Assembly: GCF_003610895.1 (NCBI RefSeq)
Contig: NZ_MCAS01000013.1
Coordinates: 92,297 to 156,296 of the forward strand
DNA from: Paraburkholderia fungorum
GTDB lineage: Bacteria; Pseudomonadota; Gammaproteobacteria; Burkholderiales; Burkholderiaceae
Reading direction: 5' to 3'
Length of the DNA: 64,000 bases
Part shown: positions 1 to 8,034 of the stretch, piece by piece
Layout of the letters: every line of letters starts with the position of its first letter
How positions within the stretch are numbered: position 1 is the first letter of the stretch
Notes under the pieces: generated by a model
What the model was told of the DNA's origin: nothing
Seen by the model: only the letters and a program-made list of their open reading frames with translations
Database searches by the model: none
Translations under genes and position numbers: made by a program

Positions 1-233
1 GGCTCGCTATCCGTCACGGGCCAGTAATGCGTGAGACTCACCGAAACGCAGCGGTATTGCTTCGACAAACCCGCCAATTGCGGTTGCCAATAGCGGTAAT
101 CGCACAGCGAGCCGTGCACGAACAGCAGCAGTTCACCCTCCCCGGCTTCCACGTAGGGCATGCGCAGGCCGCTATGCAACTCGATAAAAGACGGGGATGC
201 GGAAGAGGACGAAGCGGAAACGGATTGATTCAC
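1..233 (-). CDS. Alpha/beta fold hydrolase, N-terminal part
   Basis: The gene runs off the left edge of the window, so only about 77 N-terminal residues are visible. They begin at a GTG (complement of 231-233) with the sequence VNQSVSASSSS. The segment LLLFVHGSLCDYRYWQPQL carries the His-Gly oxyanion-hole motif and the Asp-Tyr-Arg-Tyr-Trp pattern typical of the alpha/beta hydrolase family. The catalytic Ser, Asp and His would lie outside the window. A short Ser-rich leader precedes the fold. The substrate cannot be inferred. The start is uncertain because the frame stays open upstream with no ATG. Confidence 0.7.
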   Translation of the reverse strand, partial: MNQSVSASSSSASPSFIELHSGLRMPYVEAGEGELLLFVHGSLCDYRYWQPQLAGLSKQYRCVSVSLTHYWPVTDSE

Positions 234-414
234 AGGTGGTTCACAGACAGCGCGGCCGCGGCTGAACCTGTCAGCGGCACCGGCTAGAAATGGATTCGGA
301 GAAGAAAGCGAGTTCGCATCCCTGAAATTGGGATGCGAATCGTATTGTCACACAGACGTTGAATATCCGCCGAGGCTCGTTCGAGGGACGTGCCGCGACT
401 TGTGCCGAATCAGA

Positions 415-1467
415 TCACTCGTAGGCGCTGTCGTCGAGCAAACCGGCGGCAACGGCCGCGCCCGCACCGCGCACCGCGCAAGTGAGCGGTTCATCGGCGA
501 CGCAGACTTCGAGCCCGAGTTCGTGGGTCAGGCGGCGGCCCAGATTGCCGAGCAGCGCGCCGCCGCCAGTCAGCACGATGCCGCTGTGCGCGATATCGGT
601 CACCAATTCGGCCGGCGCCGTTTCAAGCGCGCGTTTCACCGCGCCGATCACCTGACGCAGCGGACCTTCGATCGCATCGGCGATATCGTGGTTGCTCAAC
701 TGAACGGTACGCGGCAGGCCGTCGTCGACGCTGCGCCCGGTTGCATTCATATGTTCGAGCGGCACGTCGCGCACGGCTGAACCAATACCCTTTTTGACGT
801 GTTCGGCGGTTTGCTCACCAAGCAGCACGCCATACAGGCTGCGCACGTAACTGACGATTGCCATGTCGAAACTGTCGCCGCCCACGCGAACCGAGCCGCT
901 ATAGGCGAGGCCGCCGAGCGAGATCACGCCGACTTCGGTCGTGCCCCCGCCGATGTCGACCACCATCGAGCCGACTGCATCCGAAACCGGCAGGCCCGCA
1001 CCGACCGCCGAGGCCAGCGATTCGCCGATCAGACTGACCTTCCATGCGCCGGCCGCCACCGCGGCTTCCTTGATCGCGCGACGCTCGACCTGGGTCGCGC
1101 CCGCCGGCACGCACAGGGTAAAGGCGGCACGCCGGCTGAACAGCGGCCGCGGGCGCGCCATATCGACGAATTGCCGGATCATCTGCTCGGCTGCGGAAAA
1201 ATTGGCGATCACGCCATGGCGCATCGGCCGCACGGCTTCGACGTTGCCCGGCGCGCGGCCGAGCAGCTGGCGCGCTTCGGTGCCCACGGCCGCCACGCGT
1301 TTTTGCCCGGCGCCGGACTGTTTCTGGAACGCCACGACAGACGGCTCGTTCAGCACGATGCCGCCGTTGTCGGTATAGATAAGGGTATTGGCCGTGCCGA
1401 GGTCCACCGCCACGGAATGACGGAACAGTCGATCAAATATCGGGTAATGCGGCGTCGGTCTGGCCAT
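415..1467 (-). CDS. MreB/Mbl-family actin-like protein (paralogue)
   Basis: A 350-residue actin-fold ATPase of the MreB family, which polymerises under the inner membrane to direct cell-wall synthesis. The nucleotide-binding elements are present: VDLGTANTLIY near residue 22 (phosphate 1), VVDIGGGTTEVGV near 169 (phosphate 2) and VLTGGGALLGNL near 300 (adenosine motif). The length matches the family (about 347). The canonical mreB sits in an mreBCD operon. Here there are no mreC, mreD, pbp2 or rodA neighbours, so this is probably a second, dispensable or specialised copy. The name mreB is therefore withheld. Family assignment is firm; the role is inferred. Confidence 0.9.
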   Translation of the reverse strand: MARPTPHYPIFDRLFRHSVAVDLGTANTLIYTDNGGIVLNEPSVVAFQKQSGAGQKRVAAVGTEARQLLGRAPGNVEAVRPMRHGVIANFSAAEQMIRQFVDMARPRPLFSRRAAFTLCVPAGATQVERRAIKEAAVAAGAWKVSLIGESLASAVGAGLPVSDAVGSMVVDIGGGTTEVGVISLGGLAYSGSVRVGGDSFDMAIVSYVRSLYGVLLGEQTAEHVKKGIGSAVRDVPLEHMNATGRSVDDGLPRTVQLSNHDIADAIEGPLRQVIGAVKRALETAPAELVTDIAHSGIVLTGGGALLGNLGRRLTHELGLEVCVADEPLTCAVRGAGAAVAAGLLDDSAYE

Positions 1468-1657
1468 AGGAAGGCTCTGATGTGTCGTTATCCGCCCTGA
1501 ATGGGCAGTCTGAAAATGCGCCCCCGGTTACCCGAACCGCTTGGCACGCCCAGGCGGGCGTTGCGCAATCCGCGCGGCGGGGGTGATTTTCATACCAATG
1601 AGCAGTTAACGGCAAGCAAATCAGAATCTTTAGGGCCACTTTTTAATTCTGGGCGAG

Positions 1658-2317
1658 TCAGTCGCGCAACAAACCGCCCAAACCATGCTCCAGCGCCTGC
1701 TTGCCGAGCTCAACACCGTCCGCGTTAATCGTGTGACCAATACCGGGCAAAGCATAGGCATCGACCGCGTAGCCGGCGCTGCTGAATGCCTCCGCGGCGT
1801 ATTCCAGCTCCGCTACCGGAATCACTTCGTCTTCCTCGCCATGCACGAGCGTGAGCGGCGTGCCGTTGCGCGCGACGATCACCGAGGCGAGCCGCCCCGA
1901 ATACGCGACGACGGCGGCAGCACCTTCCGCGCTTGTCGCCACGTGATGCATCGCCATGATCGAGCCCTGTGAGAAGCCGACCAGCGCAAGGCGATCGAAA
2001 GGAAGCTGCCAGTGGGCCAGTTCCGCCTCGAGCACGCGTCGCAACGCCGGGTAGGCGGCAGCGACACGGGTCTCGCGATTGCCTTCGTTGACATCGCGCA
2101 GGCTGAACCATTGGCGCCCGCCAAAGCCGCCGTCGAAGGCGTCGGTACCGTCCAGCGAGGTGAACGCCACCTCCGGCAGGCTCTCGCTCCAGATGTCCGC
2201 GAGCGGCATCAGATCGCGCGCATTGCTGCCCACACCATGCATCAGCACCACCAGCGCTCTCGCCGGCGCTGTCGCCGGCGCGCGCCGCCAGCCGTGTTCG
2301 AATTGCTCCCATGCCAT
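1658..2317 (-). CDS. YpfH-like carboxylesterase / phospholipase
   Basis: A 219-residue alpha/beta hydrolase of the esterase/phospholipase (YpfH) group, probably cytoplasmic as there is no signal peptide. VVLMHGVGSNARDL supplies the oxyanion hole, GFSQGS holds the nucleophile Ser, HGEEDEVIPV the Asp, and GIGHTIN the His. The ATG at 2317 (MAWEQFEHGW) was chosen because a GAGAGGG ribosome site lies just upstream. The longer open frame to 2545 has no family similarity and would overlap the promoter of the divergent exporter gene. Physiological substrate unknown. Confidence 0.88.
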   Translation of the reverse strand: MAWEQFEHGWRRAPATAPARALVVLMHGVGSNARDLMPLADIWSESLPEVAFTSLDGTDAFDGGFGGRQWFSLRDVNEGNRETRVAAAYPALRRVLEAELAHWQLPFDRLALVGFSQGSIMAMHHVATSAEGAAAVVAYSGRLASVIVARNGTPLTLVHGEEDEVIPVAELEYAAEAFSSAGYAVDAYALPGIGHTINADGVELGKQALEHGLGGLLRD

Positions 2318-2587
2318 AGTCAGACCCTCTCTCTGTATTCGCTGTACTTTCGGTTCGTGTTTCCGCGCACGGCCAGCCTGGCGGCAAAGAGCGATTCTCC
2401 GCGGCGCCTCAGCCGGGAGCATACGCTGCCGGATCGGTTCCTGCCGTCGGATCTGCATGGCTCGACGACGCCAGAACGTGAATACAGGTATGCTTTTCTC
2501 AGCTTGCGACCGGCCGCCTGGCTGATTGCCTGGGCAGTGACTCACGTTGTTTCAAACATCCGTCGCACCGCAATCCGGAGAATCGTT

Positions 2588-4165
2588 TTGAGCCAGCCCT
2601 CTTCCTCACCTGCGGCCACGCCACCGGCACCACCGCCGCCGCTGCAAGGCGGCAAACTGGTTCTGGCGACCATCGCCGTCGCGCTCGCCACCTTCATGAA
2701 CGTGCTGGACACGTCGATTGCGAACGTTGCGATTCCAACCATTTCGGGCAACCTCGGCGTCTCGGTCGATGAAGGCACGTGGGTCATCACCGTGTTCGCC
2801 GCGGCCAATGCCGTCTCGATTCCGCTGACTGGCTGGCTCACGCAACGCATCGGCCAGGTCAAGCTGTTCGTCGGCGCGATTCTGATGTTCGTGCTGGCTT
2901 CGTGGTTGTGCGGCATTGCGCCCACGCTGCCGATCCTGCTGATCGCGCGGGTGTTTCAGGGCGCAGTGGCCGGCCCGCTGATTCCGCTCTCGCAAGCCAT
3001 TCTGCTCGGCTCGTATCCGAAGGAGAAATCCTCGACCGCGCTCGCGTTGTGGGCCATGACGGCTACCGTCGGCCCGATTGCGGGCCCCGCGCTCGGCGGC
3101 TGGATCACGGATAGCTATAGCTGGTCGTGGATCTTCTACATCAATATTCCGGTGGGTATTTTCGCGGCCGGCGTCACGTGGATGATCTATCGCACGCGCG
3201 AATCGGCGACCCGCAAGCCGCCGATCGACGTGGTCGGGCTAGGCCTGCTGGTTACGTGGGTGGCGTCGCTGCAGATCATGCTCGACAAGGGCAAGGATCT
3301 CGACTGGTTCTCGTCGCCGGTGATCCTGATTCTCGGCATCACCGCGTTGATCAGTTTCGCGTTTTTCCTCGTGTGGGAATTGACCGAGGAAAATCCGATC
3401 GTCGATTTGCGGCTATTCAAGCAGCGCAATTTTCTCGGCGGCACGATTGCGATTTCAGTGGCGTACGGCGTGTTCTTCGGCAACCTGGTGCTGCTGCCGC
3501 AATGGATGCAGGAGTATCTGAACTACCGCTCCGTGGATGCCGGCCTCGTTACCGCGCCGCTCGGCGTGTTTGCGGTGATTCTCGCGCCGGTGATGGGCCG
3601 CGTGCTGCCGCGCTCGGACGCACGCATCATCGCGACGCTCGCGTTTGTCGGCTTTGCGATCGTGTTCTATATGCGCTCGAAGTACGTGATCGAAATCGAC
3701 ACGTGGCACCTCGTGCTGCCCACGCTGCTGCAAGGCATTCCGATGGCGCTTTTCTTCGTGCCGCTGACGGCGATCATTCTCTCCGGGCAGCCACCGAACA
3801 AGATTCCGGCGGCCGCCGGCCTGTCGAATTTCGCACGGGTGTTCTGCGGTGCGGTGGGCACCTCGATCGCCGGCAACGAGTGGAATAACCGCACCGTGCT
3901 GCACCATGCACGGCTTACCGAGCAGGCCAGCATCAACAATCCGCTATTCAACCAGCAGATCGACGCGACCCAGTCGCTGCTGCAGTTGAATCCGCAGTCG
4001 GCGCACGCGCTGTTCGATTTCACGGTGAACACCCAGGCCGCGATGATGGGCCTGAACGACATCTTCTACGTGTCGGCGATCATTTTTATCCTGATCATTC
4101 CGCTGATCTGGATTACGAAGCCGGCCAAGGGCGGTGGCGGACCGGGTGCCGCGGGCGCGCACTGA
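2588..4165 (+). CDS. DHA2-family (EmrB/QacA) drug efflux MFS transporter
   Basis: A 14-TM major facilitator of the DHA2 drug:H+ antiporter subfamily. Its first helix contains FMNVLDTSIANVAIPTISG, the motif D1 signature of EmrB. It is followed by GTWVITVFAAANAVSIPLTG and the motif C-like GPIAGPALGGWI. EmrB partners normally include a membrane fusion protein (EmrA) and an outer membrane channel, but neither is adjacent, so they must be elsewhere or not needed. The start is a TTG at 2588 (MSQPSSSP), with GGAG at 2577-2580 seven bases upstream. The frame is open further upstream, but that part lies antisense to the esterase. Product 525 residues; substrate unknown. Confidence 0.88.
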   Translation: MSQPSSSPAATPPAPPPPLQGGKLVLATIAVALATFMNVLDTSIANVAIPTISGNLGVSVDEGTWVITVFAAANAVSIPLTGWLTQRIGQVKLFVGAILMFVLASWLCGIAPTLPILLIARVFQGAVAGPLIPLSQAILLGSYPKEKSSTALALWAMTATVGPIAGPALGGWITDSYSWSWIFYINIPVGIFAAGVTWMIYRTRESATRKPPIDVVGLGLLVTWVASLQIMLDKGKDLDWFSSPVILILGITALISFAFFLVWELTEENPIVDLRLFKQRNFLGGTIAISVAYGVFFGNLVLLPQWMQEYLNYRSVDAGLVTAPLGVFAVILAPVMGRVLPRSDARIIATLAFVGFAIVFYMRSKYVIEIDTWHLVLPTLLQGIPMALFFVPLTAIILSGQPPNKIPAAAGLSNFARVFCGAVGTSIAGNEWNNRTVLHHARLTEQASINNPLFNQQIDATQSLLQLNPQSAHALFDFTVNTQAAMMGLNDIFYVSAIIFILIIPLIWITKPAKGGGGPGAAGAH

Positions 4166-4265
4166 TTTTTCCGGCGACGGCGCTGCCGTGCGTGCGCTCA
4201 CGCCAGCACCTCTCGAATTCGCCTCAGGATGCCAGTAGAATCGCGGCTTCAACGGTCCGAGCCCA

Positions 4266-5180
4266 ATGAACTACGCATCCATCCTCGAACAGATTCACCG
4301 CGATCTGCAGCCTTACCTGGGCGCCGGCAGGGTCGCCGATTACATCCCCGAACTCGCGAACGTCCCGGCCGAAAGTTTCGGCATGGCGATCGTCACGGTT
4401 TCGGGCGACGTGTTCCGTACCGGCGCCGCCGACACGCGCTTTTCCATTCAGAGTATTTCCAAGCTATTCGCCTGCACCCTCGCGTTCCAGTTGCTCGGCG
4501 ATGCACTGTGGGAGCGCGTCGGGCGGGAGCCGTCGGGCACCGCGTTCAATTCGCTCGTCCAACTCGAAAGCGAGCGCGGCAAACCGCGCAATCCGTTCAT
4601 CAACGCGGGGGCACTGGTCGTCACCGACGTGCTGTGCCGCCGCTTCGTGCAGGCCGAGACGGCGCTGGTGGAATATATGCGGCGGCTCACCGGCGAGATC
4701 ACGATCGACTACGATTTGCGCGTCGCGCAGTCGGAGCTGCAACATGCGCACCGCAACCAGGCGATGGCGCACTTCATGGCGAGCTTCGGCAACATGGAAA
4801 TGCCCGTCCACGCGGTGGTCGACGCCTATTGCCGGCAGTGTGCGATTTCGATGAGCTGCGTCGAGCTGGCCAAGGCGGCGCTATTTCTGAGTAACGGCGG
4901 CGTGGTGCCGTCAACCGGGGAGCGCATCCTCGACAGCAGTTCGACCAAGCGTCTATCGGCCTTGATGCTGACCTGCGGCACCTACGACGCCGCCGGCGAC
5001 TTCGTCTTTCGCGTCGGCTTGCCAGCCAAGAGCGGCGTCGGCGGCGGGATTGTTGCGGTGTTGCCTGGGGAAATGGCGGTCTGCGTGTGGTCGCCTGGGC
5101 TCGACGCAAACGGAAACTCCCTTGTCGGCGGCCGGGCATTGGAACAGTTGACCACGCTTACCGGGCAGTCGATTTTTTGA
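4266..5180 (+). CDS. glsA: Glutaminase
   Basis: A 304-residue serine-dependent glutaminase converting L-glutamine to glutamate and ammonia, of the E. coli YneH/GlsB type (308 residues). The catalytic Ser-x-x-Lys is in FSIQSISKLFA near residue 62. NPFINAGALV, the Tyr in ITIDYDLRVAQSE and the glycine-rich KSGVGGGIVAVLPG near the C-terminus are all diagnostic. It starts at ATG 4266, 100 bp after the exporter gene, on the same strand. The enzyme is cytoplasmic and in related bacteria contributes to acid resistance and nitrogen supply. A factor-independent terminator about 200 bp downstream is its likely end. Confidence 0.95.
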   Translation: MNYASILEQIHRDLQPYLGAGRVADYIPELANVPAESFGMAIVTVSGDVFRTGAADTRFSIQSISKLFACTLAFQLLGDALWERVGREPSGTAFNSLVQLESERGKPRNPFINAGALVVTDVLCRRFVQAETALVEYMRRLTGEITIDYDLRVAQSELQHAHRNQAMAHFMASFGNMEMPVHAVVDAYCRQCAISMSCVELAKAALFLSNGGVVPSTGERILDSSSTKRLSALMLTCGTYDAAGDFVFRVGLPAKSGVGGGIVAVLPGEMAVCVWSPGLDANGNSLVGGRALEQLTTLTGQSIF

Positions 5181-5220
5181 GCGTGCAGGACGAAGGACAT
5201 CAGTTGATATTGACTCTGTG

Positions 5221-5598
5221 CTAGCGTGACCGATGCCGACTGTTTCCTCTGGCAGGAGCCGCCCCCGATCTACCATATTGGGTAAATGCGCGGAATGGCG
5301 GGGCGTTTGCGCCGATGTGGTGAGCGGGCGCTTGTTCGCCAGCTCCGACCCAGAGAAAATTTCTGCTAACGCGACACGAAAAAGCCCTGCATTTGCGGGG
5401 CTTTTTTTTCGCTTGATCAATCCAGCAGCGACAAAACCAACCGGCAGAAATCGACCCTGAGCGGTCCCTCAGCTTTCTCCATAACGGCCGTTCGCTATCG
5501 AGCAGAACGAGTGCCGACGGCTCAGATACAGGCGGCATCAATTCATCGCCCTCAATGATGACGTTCGGCTTGACGTCTGTCAGCGGTAATGTCGTCAA
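5221..5598 (-). CDS. Doubtful ORF overlapping the T6SS-associated gene
   Basis: A 125-codon frame whose ATG overlaps the stop of the upstream gene (ATGA at 5595-5598). That is a typical arrangement for a coupled gene. However, the frame runs straight through a strong hairpin terminator at 5381-5404, where it encodes the unlikely segment KKKPRKCRAF, and the last half has low-quality composition. The first 55 or so residues could be the start of a real small protein whose original end was lost. No family recognised. Treat as possible remnant. Confidence 0.25.
   Translation of the reverse strand: MTTLPLTDVKPNVIIEGDELMPPVSEPSALVLLDSERPLWRKLRDRSGSISAGWFCRCWIDQAKKKPRKCRAFSCRVSRNFLWVGAGEQAPAHHIGANAPPFRAFTQYGRSGAAPARGNSRHRSR
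5381..5404. terminator. Bidirectional rho-independent terminator
   Basis: AAAGCCCTGC pairs with GCGGGGCTTT around a four-base loop with one G-T wobble. The plus strand continues as a run of eight T. The minus strand also has five T after the stem. It would end the glutaminase transcript from the left and the small-gene cluster from the right. Confidence 0.85.
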
Positions 5599-6338
5599 TA
5601 GCGGAAATACAGCACGCCCAGCGCGCCGGGATCGCCCGGCTGTTTGCTCTTCTTCGTGATCGCAGGTAGATCAATGTTCTTGACGTCATTCCAGCCGAAG
5701 GCTTGAAAAATCCCCTCGGCCAATTGCACAAATCCCATCATCTTGCTTGCCATCCGGTACGCGATAAAGCCGGAAATCACCAGAAAGCCGCTTCCCACGA
5801 CGAGTACGAAGAACATTAACATCGATAGGGCCGCCTTGATGCCGTCGTCAAAAAGGGAGAAGCCGGACGTGATAATCCCACCGGTTAAAATCAGAATCGC
5901 ACTGATGATGATCCACCACCGGATCGTATTCTTGTAGTGCGCGTAGCGCCCCCTGCTGCAATGAGGGTGAAGGGCCACGATCTTGTCGTTGAGCCGGCGT
6001 AAGCCAAACGCCTGCCAGGTGTCGCCGAGTCGCTCGACAACCACTTCCACTTCATCCCCTTCCTTGAATACCGAGGACCATACCCACGCCTTGATGGGCT
6101 TGCCATCGAGTTCGAATTCCAGCAGATCGGCTTCCTCCCGGGTGTCCGTTGCCATACCGGCGAGACCCGTAGCAATGCCGCCTAGTCCAGCGAGCCCCGC
6201 GGCGATCGCTGTCGCGCCCATCTTTTCGCGATCTGCGTTGGTGAAGAAAAAATCCTGACTTCGGCGTGACTTGCGCAAATTGTTGATGCTTCCACGCAAT
6301 AGCTGTGTCGCCGGTGTCTTTGCTGCTTCAGTAATCAT
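5595..6338 (-). CDS. T6SS-associated membrane protein (Burk_ExIF-like)
   Basis: A 247-residue protein resembling the Burkholderia family annotated as putative type VI secretion effector (ExIF). Residues 39-70 form an Ala/Gly-rich stretch (MGATAIAAGLAGLGGIATGL). KAWVWSSVFKEGDEVEVV near 82 and ALHPHCSRGRYAHYKN near 121 are family hallmarks. Two TM helices follow (about 140-162 and 170-195), and the protein ends in LYFRY. Its ATG overlaps the stop of the upstream toxin remnant (ATGA), so translation was coupled to a toxin. I infer a role linked to that toxin (immunity or accessory), which now seems to be orphaned. Family recall is from memory. Confidence 0.6.
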   Translation of the reverse strand: MITEAAKTPATQLLRGSINNLRKSRRSQDFFFTNADREKMGATAIAAGLAGLGGIATGLAGMATDTREEADLLEFELDGKPIKAWVWSSVFKEGDEVEVVVERLGDTWQAFGLRRLNDKIVALHPHCSRGRYAHYKNTIRWWIIISAILILTGGIITSGFSLFDDGIKAALSMLMFFVLVVGSGFLVISGFIAYRMASKMMGFVQLAEGIFQAFGWNDVKNIDLPAITKKSKQPGDPGALGVLYFRY

Positions 6339-6577
6339 TCTATGCCCTCGCTCGCGTGCAAACCGACCGACGCTAATGCCTTCTCAAACTCTTCGTGCTG
6401 CTTGCCAGCGCCGCAAGGCGGACTGTTGGGCGATTTTCCAAATGCACACTTCTCGAACCAGGTCGGCAGATCGTTGTCGGAGAAATACCAGATCAACACC
6501 TGAATAATGGTGATAACGACGGCCACTTCCCATCCAGACAGAAAGAGTGCCGTTCGATAAAACGCTGATAGGGTCAC
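6335..6577 (-). pseudogene. C-terminal remnant of a T6SS toxin (BTH_I2691/VasX-like)
   Basis: An 80-codon frame from GTG 6577, immediately preceded in frame by two TGA codons. The segment TIIQVLIWYFSDNDLPTWFE followed by KCAFG resembles the last helix and tail (W-C/F-x-x-C-x-FG) of large membrane-active T6SS effectors such as the BTH_I2691 family, which are normally over 700 residues. No remaining toxin domains are found upstream. A second frame over the same DNA (6384-6581) begins with ATG and encodes a similar first few residues, suggesting a frameshift. I read this as what is left after deletion of the toxin body. Confidence 0.5.
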
Positions 6578-6759
6578 TCATCAGTAGTTGCCCTGTGGGT
6601 ATGGTCTTGATGGGGACACTGCCGCGCTTCGGCGTCCGGCCTCAACTAGAGACAAATCGTCGACGATTTACGAAGGAGCGTCAAATGTCTCATTCTGGCC
6701 GAACCCGGTCCGAACCAATCTTCACTCGCTCGCTACTGGCGAGTTCGAAAGTCGCGCCG

Positions 6760-7146
6760 CTATCGCACGCCGCTTCGGTGTATCACGAACGTTTCGGTGC
6801 GGGAACCATACCACTTCGTGACTTCTGCGTCCGTCATGAGTCTGGACGATTTCAGGATGGGACTTACCACCACATACAGTCGATCTGAATCAGGGCCGTA
6901 CATATACAAATAACCGTCGTTACCATCCAGGTGTAATTCGGTCTCACCGAGTTCGCCAACAGCCGCGAGCTTTATCGCGCTTGCTAGCCGATGTTCCAGA
7001 ACGTGAATTCGCGGCAGGTCCTTGGGGTAGTAATCGAAATGGACCATCATTACTGGTCCTGGTGGCCTCTGTGACTGCTCCGAAGCGGCTGCGTTGCCCG
7101 CAAACAAAGCGATGCACAGGAAGGTGAATGCTCTTCTTCTCAGCAT
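6760..7146 (-). CDS. Small secreted protein of unknown function
   Basis: A 128-residue protein with a clear signal peptide (MLRRRAFTFLCIALFAGNAAA, cleavage about residue 22). The mature domain of about 105 residues contains MVHFDYYPKDL, LEHRLASAIKLAAVGELGET, then DGNDGYLYMYGPDSDRLY and VVSPILKS. I associate this pattern with small Burkholderiaceae proteins that sit beside toxin genes, but I cannot name a family. Periplasmic localisation and the neighbouring T6SS remnants make an immunity function conceivable. ATG 7146 was preferred over a GTG six bases upstream because it opens directly into the signal peptide. Confidence 0.6.
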   Translation of the reverse strand: MLRRRAFTFLCIALFAGNAAASEQSQRPPGPVMMVHFDYYPKDLPRIHVLEHRLASAIKLAAVGELGETELHLDGNDGYLYMYGPDSDRLYVVVSPILKSSRLMTDAEVTKWYGSRTETFVIHRSGVR

Positions 7147-7174
7147 GGGCACGATATCATCAGCGCAATGAACA

Positions 7175-7321
7175 TCAATTGTCGACGATGTGGGCAGCCC
7201 CGTCGAGCATCACTTTGTGGCCGAACCCGGCCCGATGCTGAAGGACCCAGTTCGCCCCTTCTCCGCCGTCCAATCTGAAGAAAGTGAATCCCCCTTTCGG
7301 CAGTCGGAGGCGGCCATTCAC
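7175..7321 (-). pseudogene. Possible C-terminal gene fragment
   Basis: A 48-codon frame from GTG 7321 encoding NGRLRLPKGGFTFFRLDGGE, then NWVLQHRAGFGHKVMLDG and a stop 28 bases before the next gene. The composition (alternating hydrophobic and polar residues, Gly turns) looks like the end of a real beta-rich protein. In frame upstream there is only a TAA and a short open stretch, so any N-terminal part is missing. No family recognised. Confidence 0.3.
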
Positions 7322-7393
7322 GATCCTTGGTCCTATGCAGTCGGGCCTGATGCCTAAAAGTTATTGCTGTTCGTCGAGGACGAGGCGCAGCGT

Positions 7394-7618
7394 CTACTTC
7401 GGTGGCTTCCACTCGCCAGCCCATAGGTCGAAATGTTCAAAGGCTGAGATATACCCGAGCACGACTTGCTCACCAAGATCGCCGACGACTTTGAATGGGA
7501 TGGATATTCCGAAAACGCCTCCCTGCAATGGAAAGATCTCGGCGAATGGAGCCGCGCTGCGCAATTTTTCAGCTACTTCTGCCAGGCTCCTGGCCACAAC
7601 CACGACTTGAATGCCCAT
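7394..7618 (-). CDS. Small hypothetical protein, coupled to upstream gene
   Basis: A 74-residue product (MGIQVVVVARSLAEVAEKL...) whose ATG overlaps the TGA of the preceding gene (TGATG at 7616-7620), showing translational coupling. It begins with a hydrophobic strand and an amphipathic helix and ends in FEHFDLWAGEWKPPK. No signal peptide or TM segment. I do not recognise a family. The size and pairing suit an accessory or immunity-like protein, but this is only context. Confidence 0.5.
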   Translation of the reverse strand: MGIQVVVVARSLAEVAEKLRSAAPFAEIFPLQGGVFGISIPFKVVGDLGEQVVLGYISAFEHFDLWAGEWKPPK

Positions 7619-7878
7619 CAGCGCTTGAACTCCACCGTGGCTACGTCGCGGAGTTCTGCTCTGACTTGATCAATCGTCACTTCGCTCACCGATTGCCCAC
7701 GGACGTCATAGACGAGTCGGCATTTCCAGGACTCCAAAGGCAGGTGCGGCCGACCGTGCACGATGCGTGCACGGTTGTACTCGATGCTTAGATGAACGGC
7801 CTCCGCCGATTCCAAGCTGTGGTTGGCTACCAGCACAAACTCGCCCAGCTCTTCGCTTACAAATTCTGGTGTGAACAT
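7618..7878 (-). CDS. Small hypothetical protein
   Basis: An 86-residue soluble protein, first gene of the coupled pair, beginning MFTPEFVSEELGEFVLVANH. It is acidic in the first half and has a repeated strand-like pattern (AVHLSIEYNRARIVHG, CRLVYDVRGQSVSEV). No cysteine-pair, signal peptide or catalytic motif is visible. Its promoter would lie between 7878 and the 3' end of the LysR gene at 8035, a space of about 155 bp. Family unknown. Confidence 0.5.
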   Translation of the reverse strand: MFTPEFVSEELGEFVLVANHSLESAEAVHLSIEYNRARIVHGRPHLPLESWKCRLVYDVRGQSVSEVTIDQVRAELRDVATVEFKR

Positions 7879-8034
7879 GTGAGTCCTCTGTGCGACAAGG
7901 ACGCCATTTTACTCAGCCCGTCTGATCCGTTCACGATGCGCCCGCGAGAAGTCCGGATCGCTATTCGTGTCACCCCAGCGTGCTGGAGATACGGCAGATT
8001 CCGATCCGAAAGCAGGCACTAGAACGCCCCACGC

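Noticed and set aside
2012..2587. N-terminal extension of the DHA2 exporter frame by 192 codons
   Set aside because: It lies antisense to the esterase gene and its promoter, has no transporter character, and a TTG with a good ribosome site at 2588 gives the normal EmrB length.
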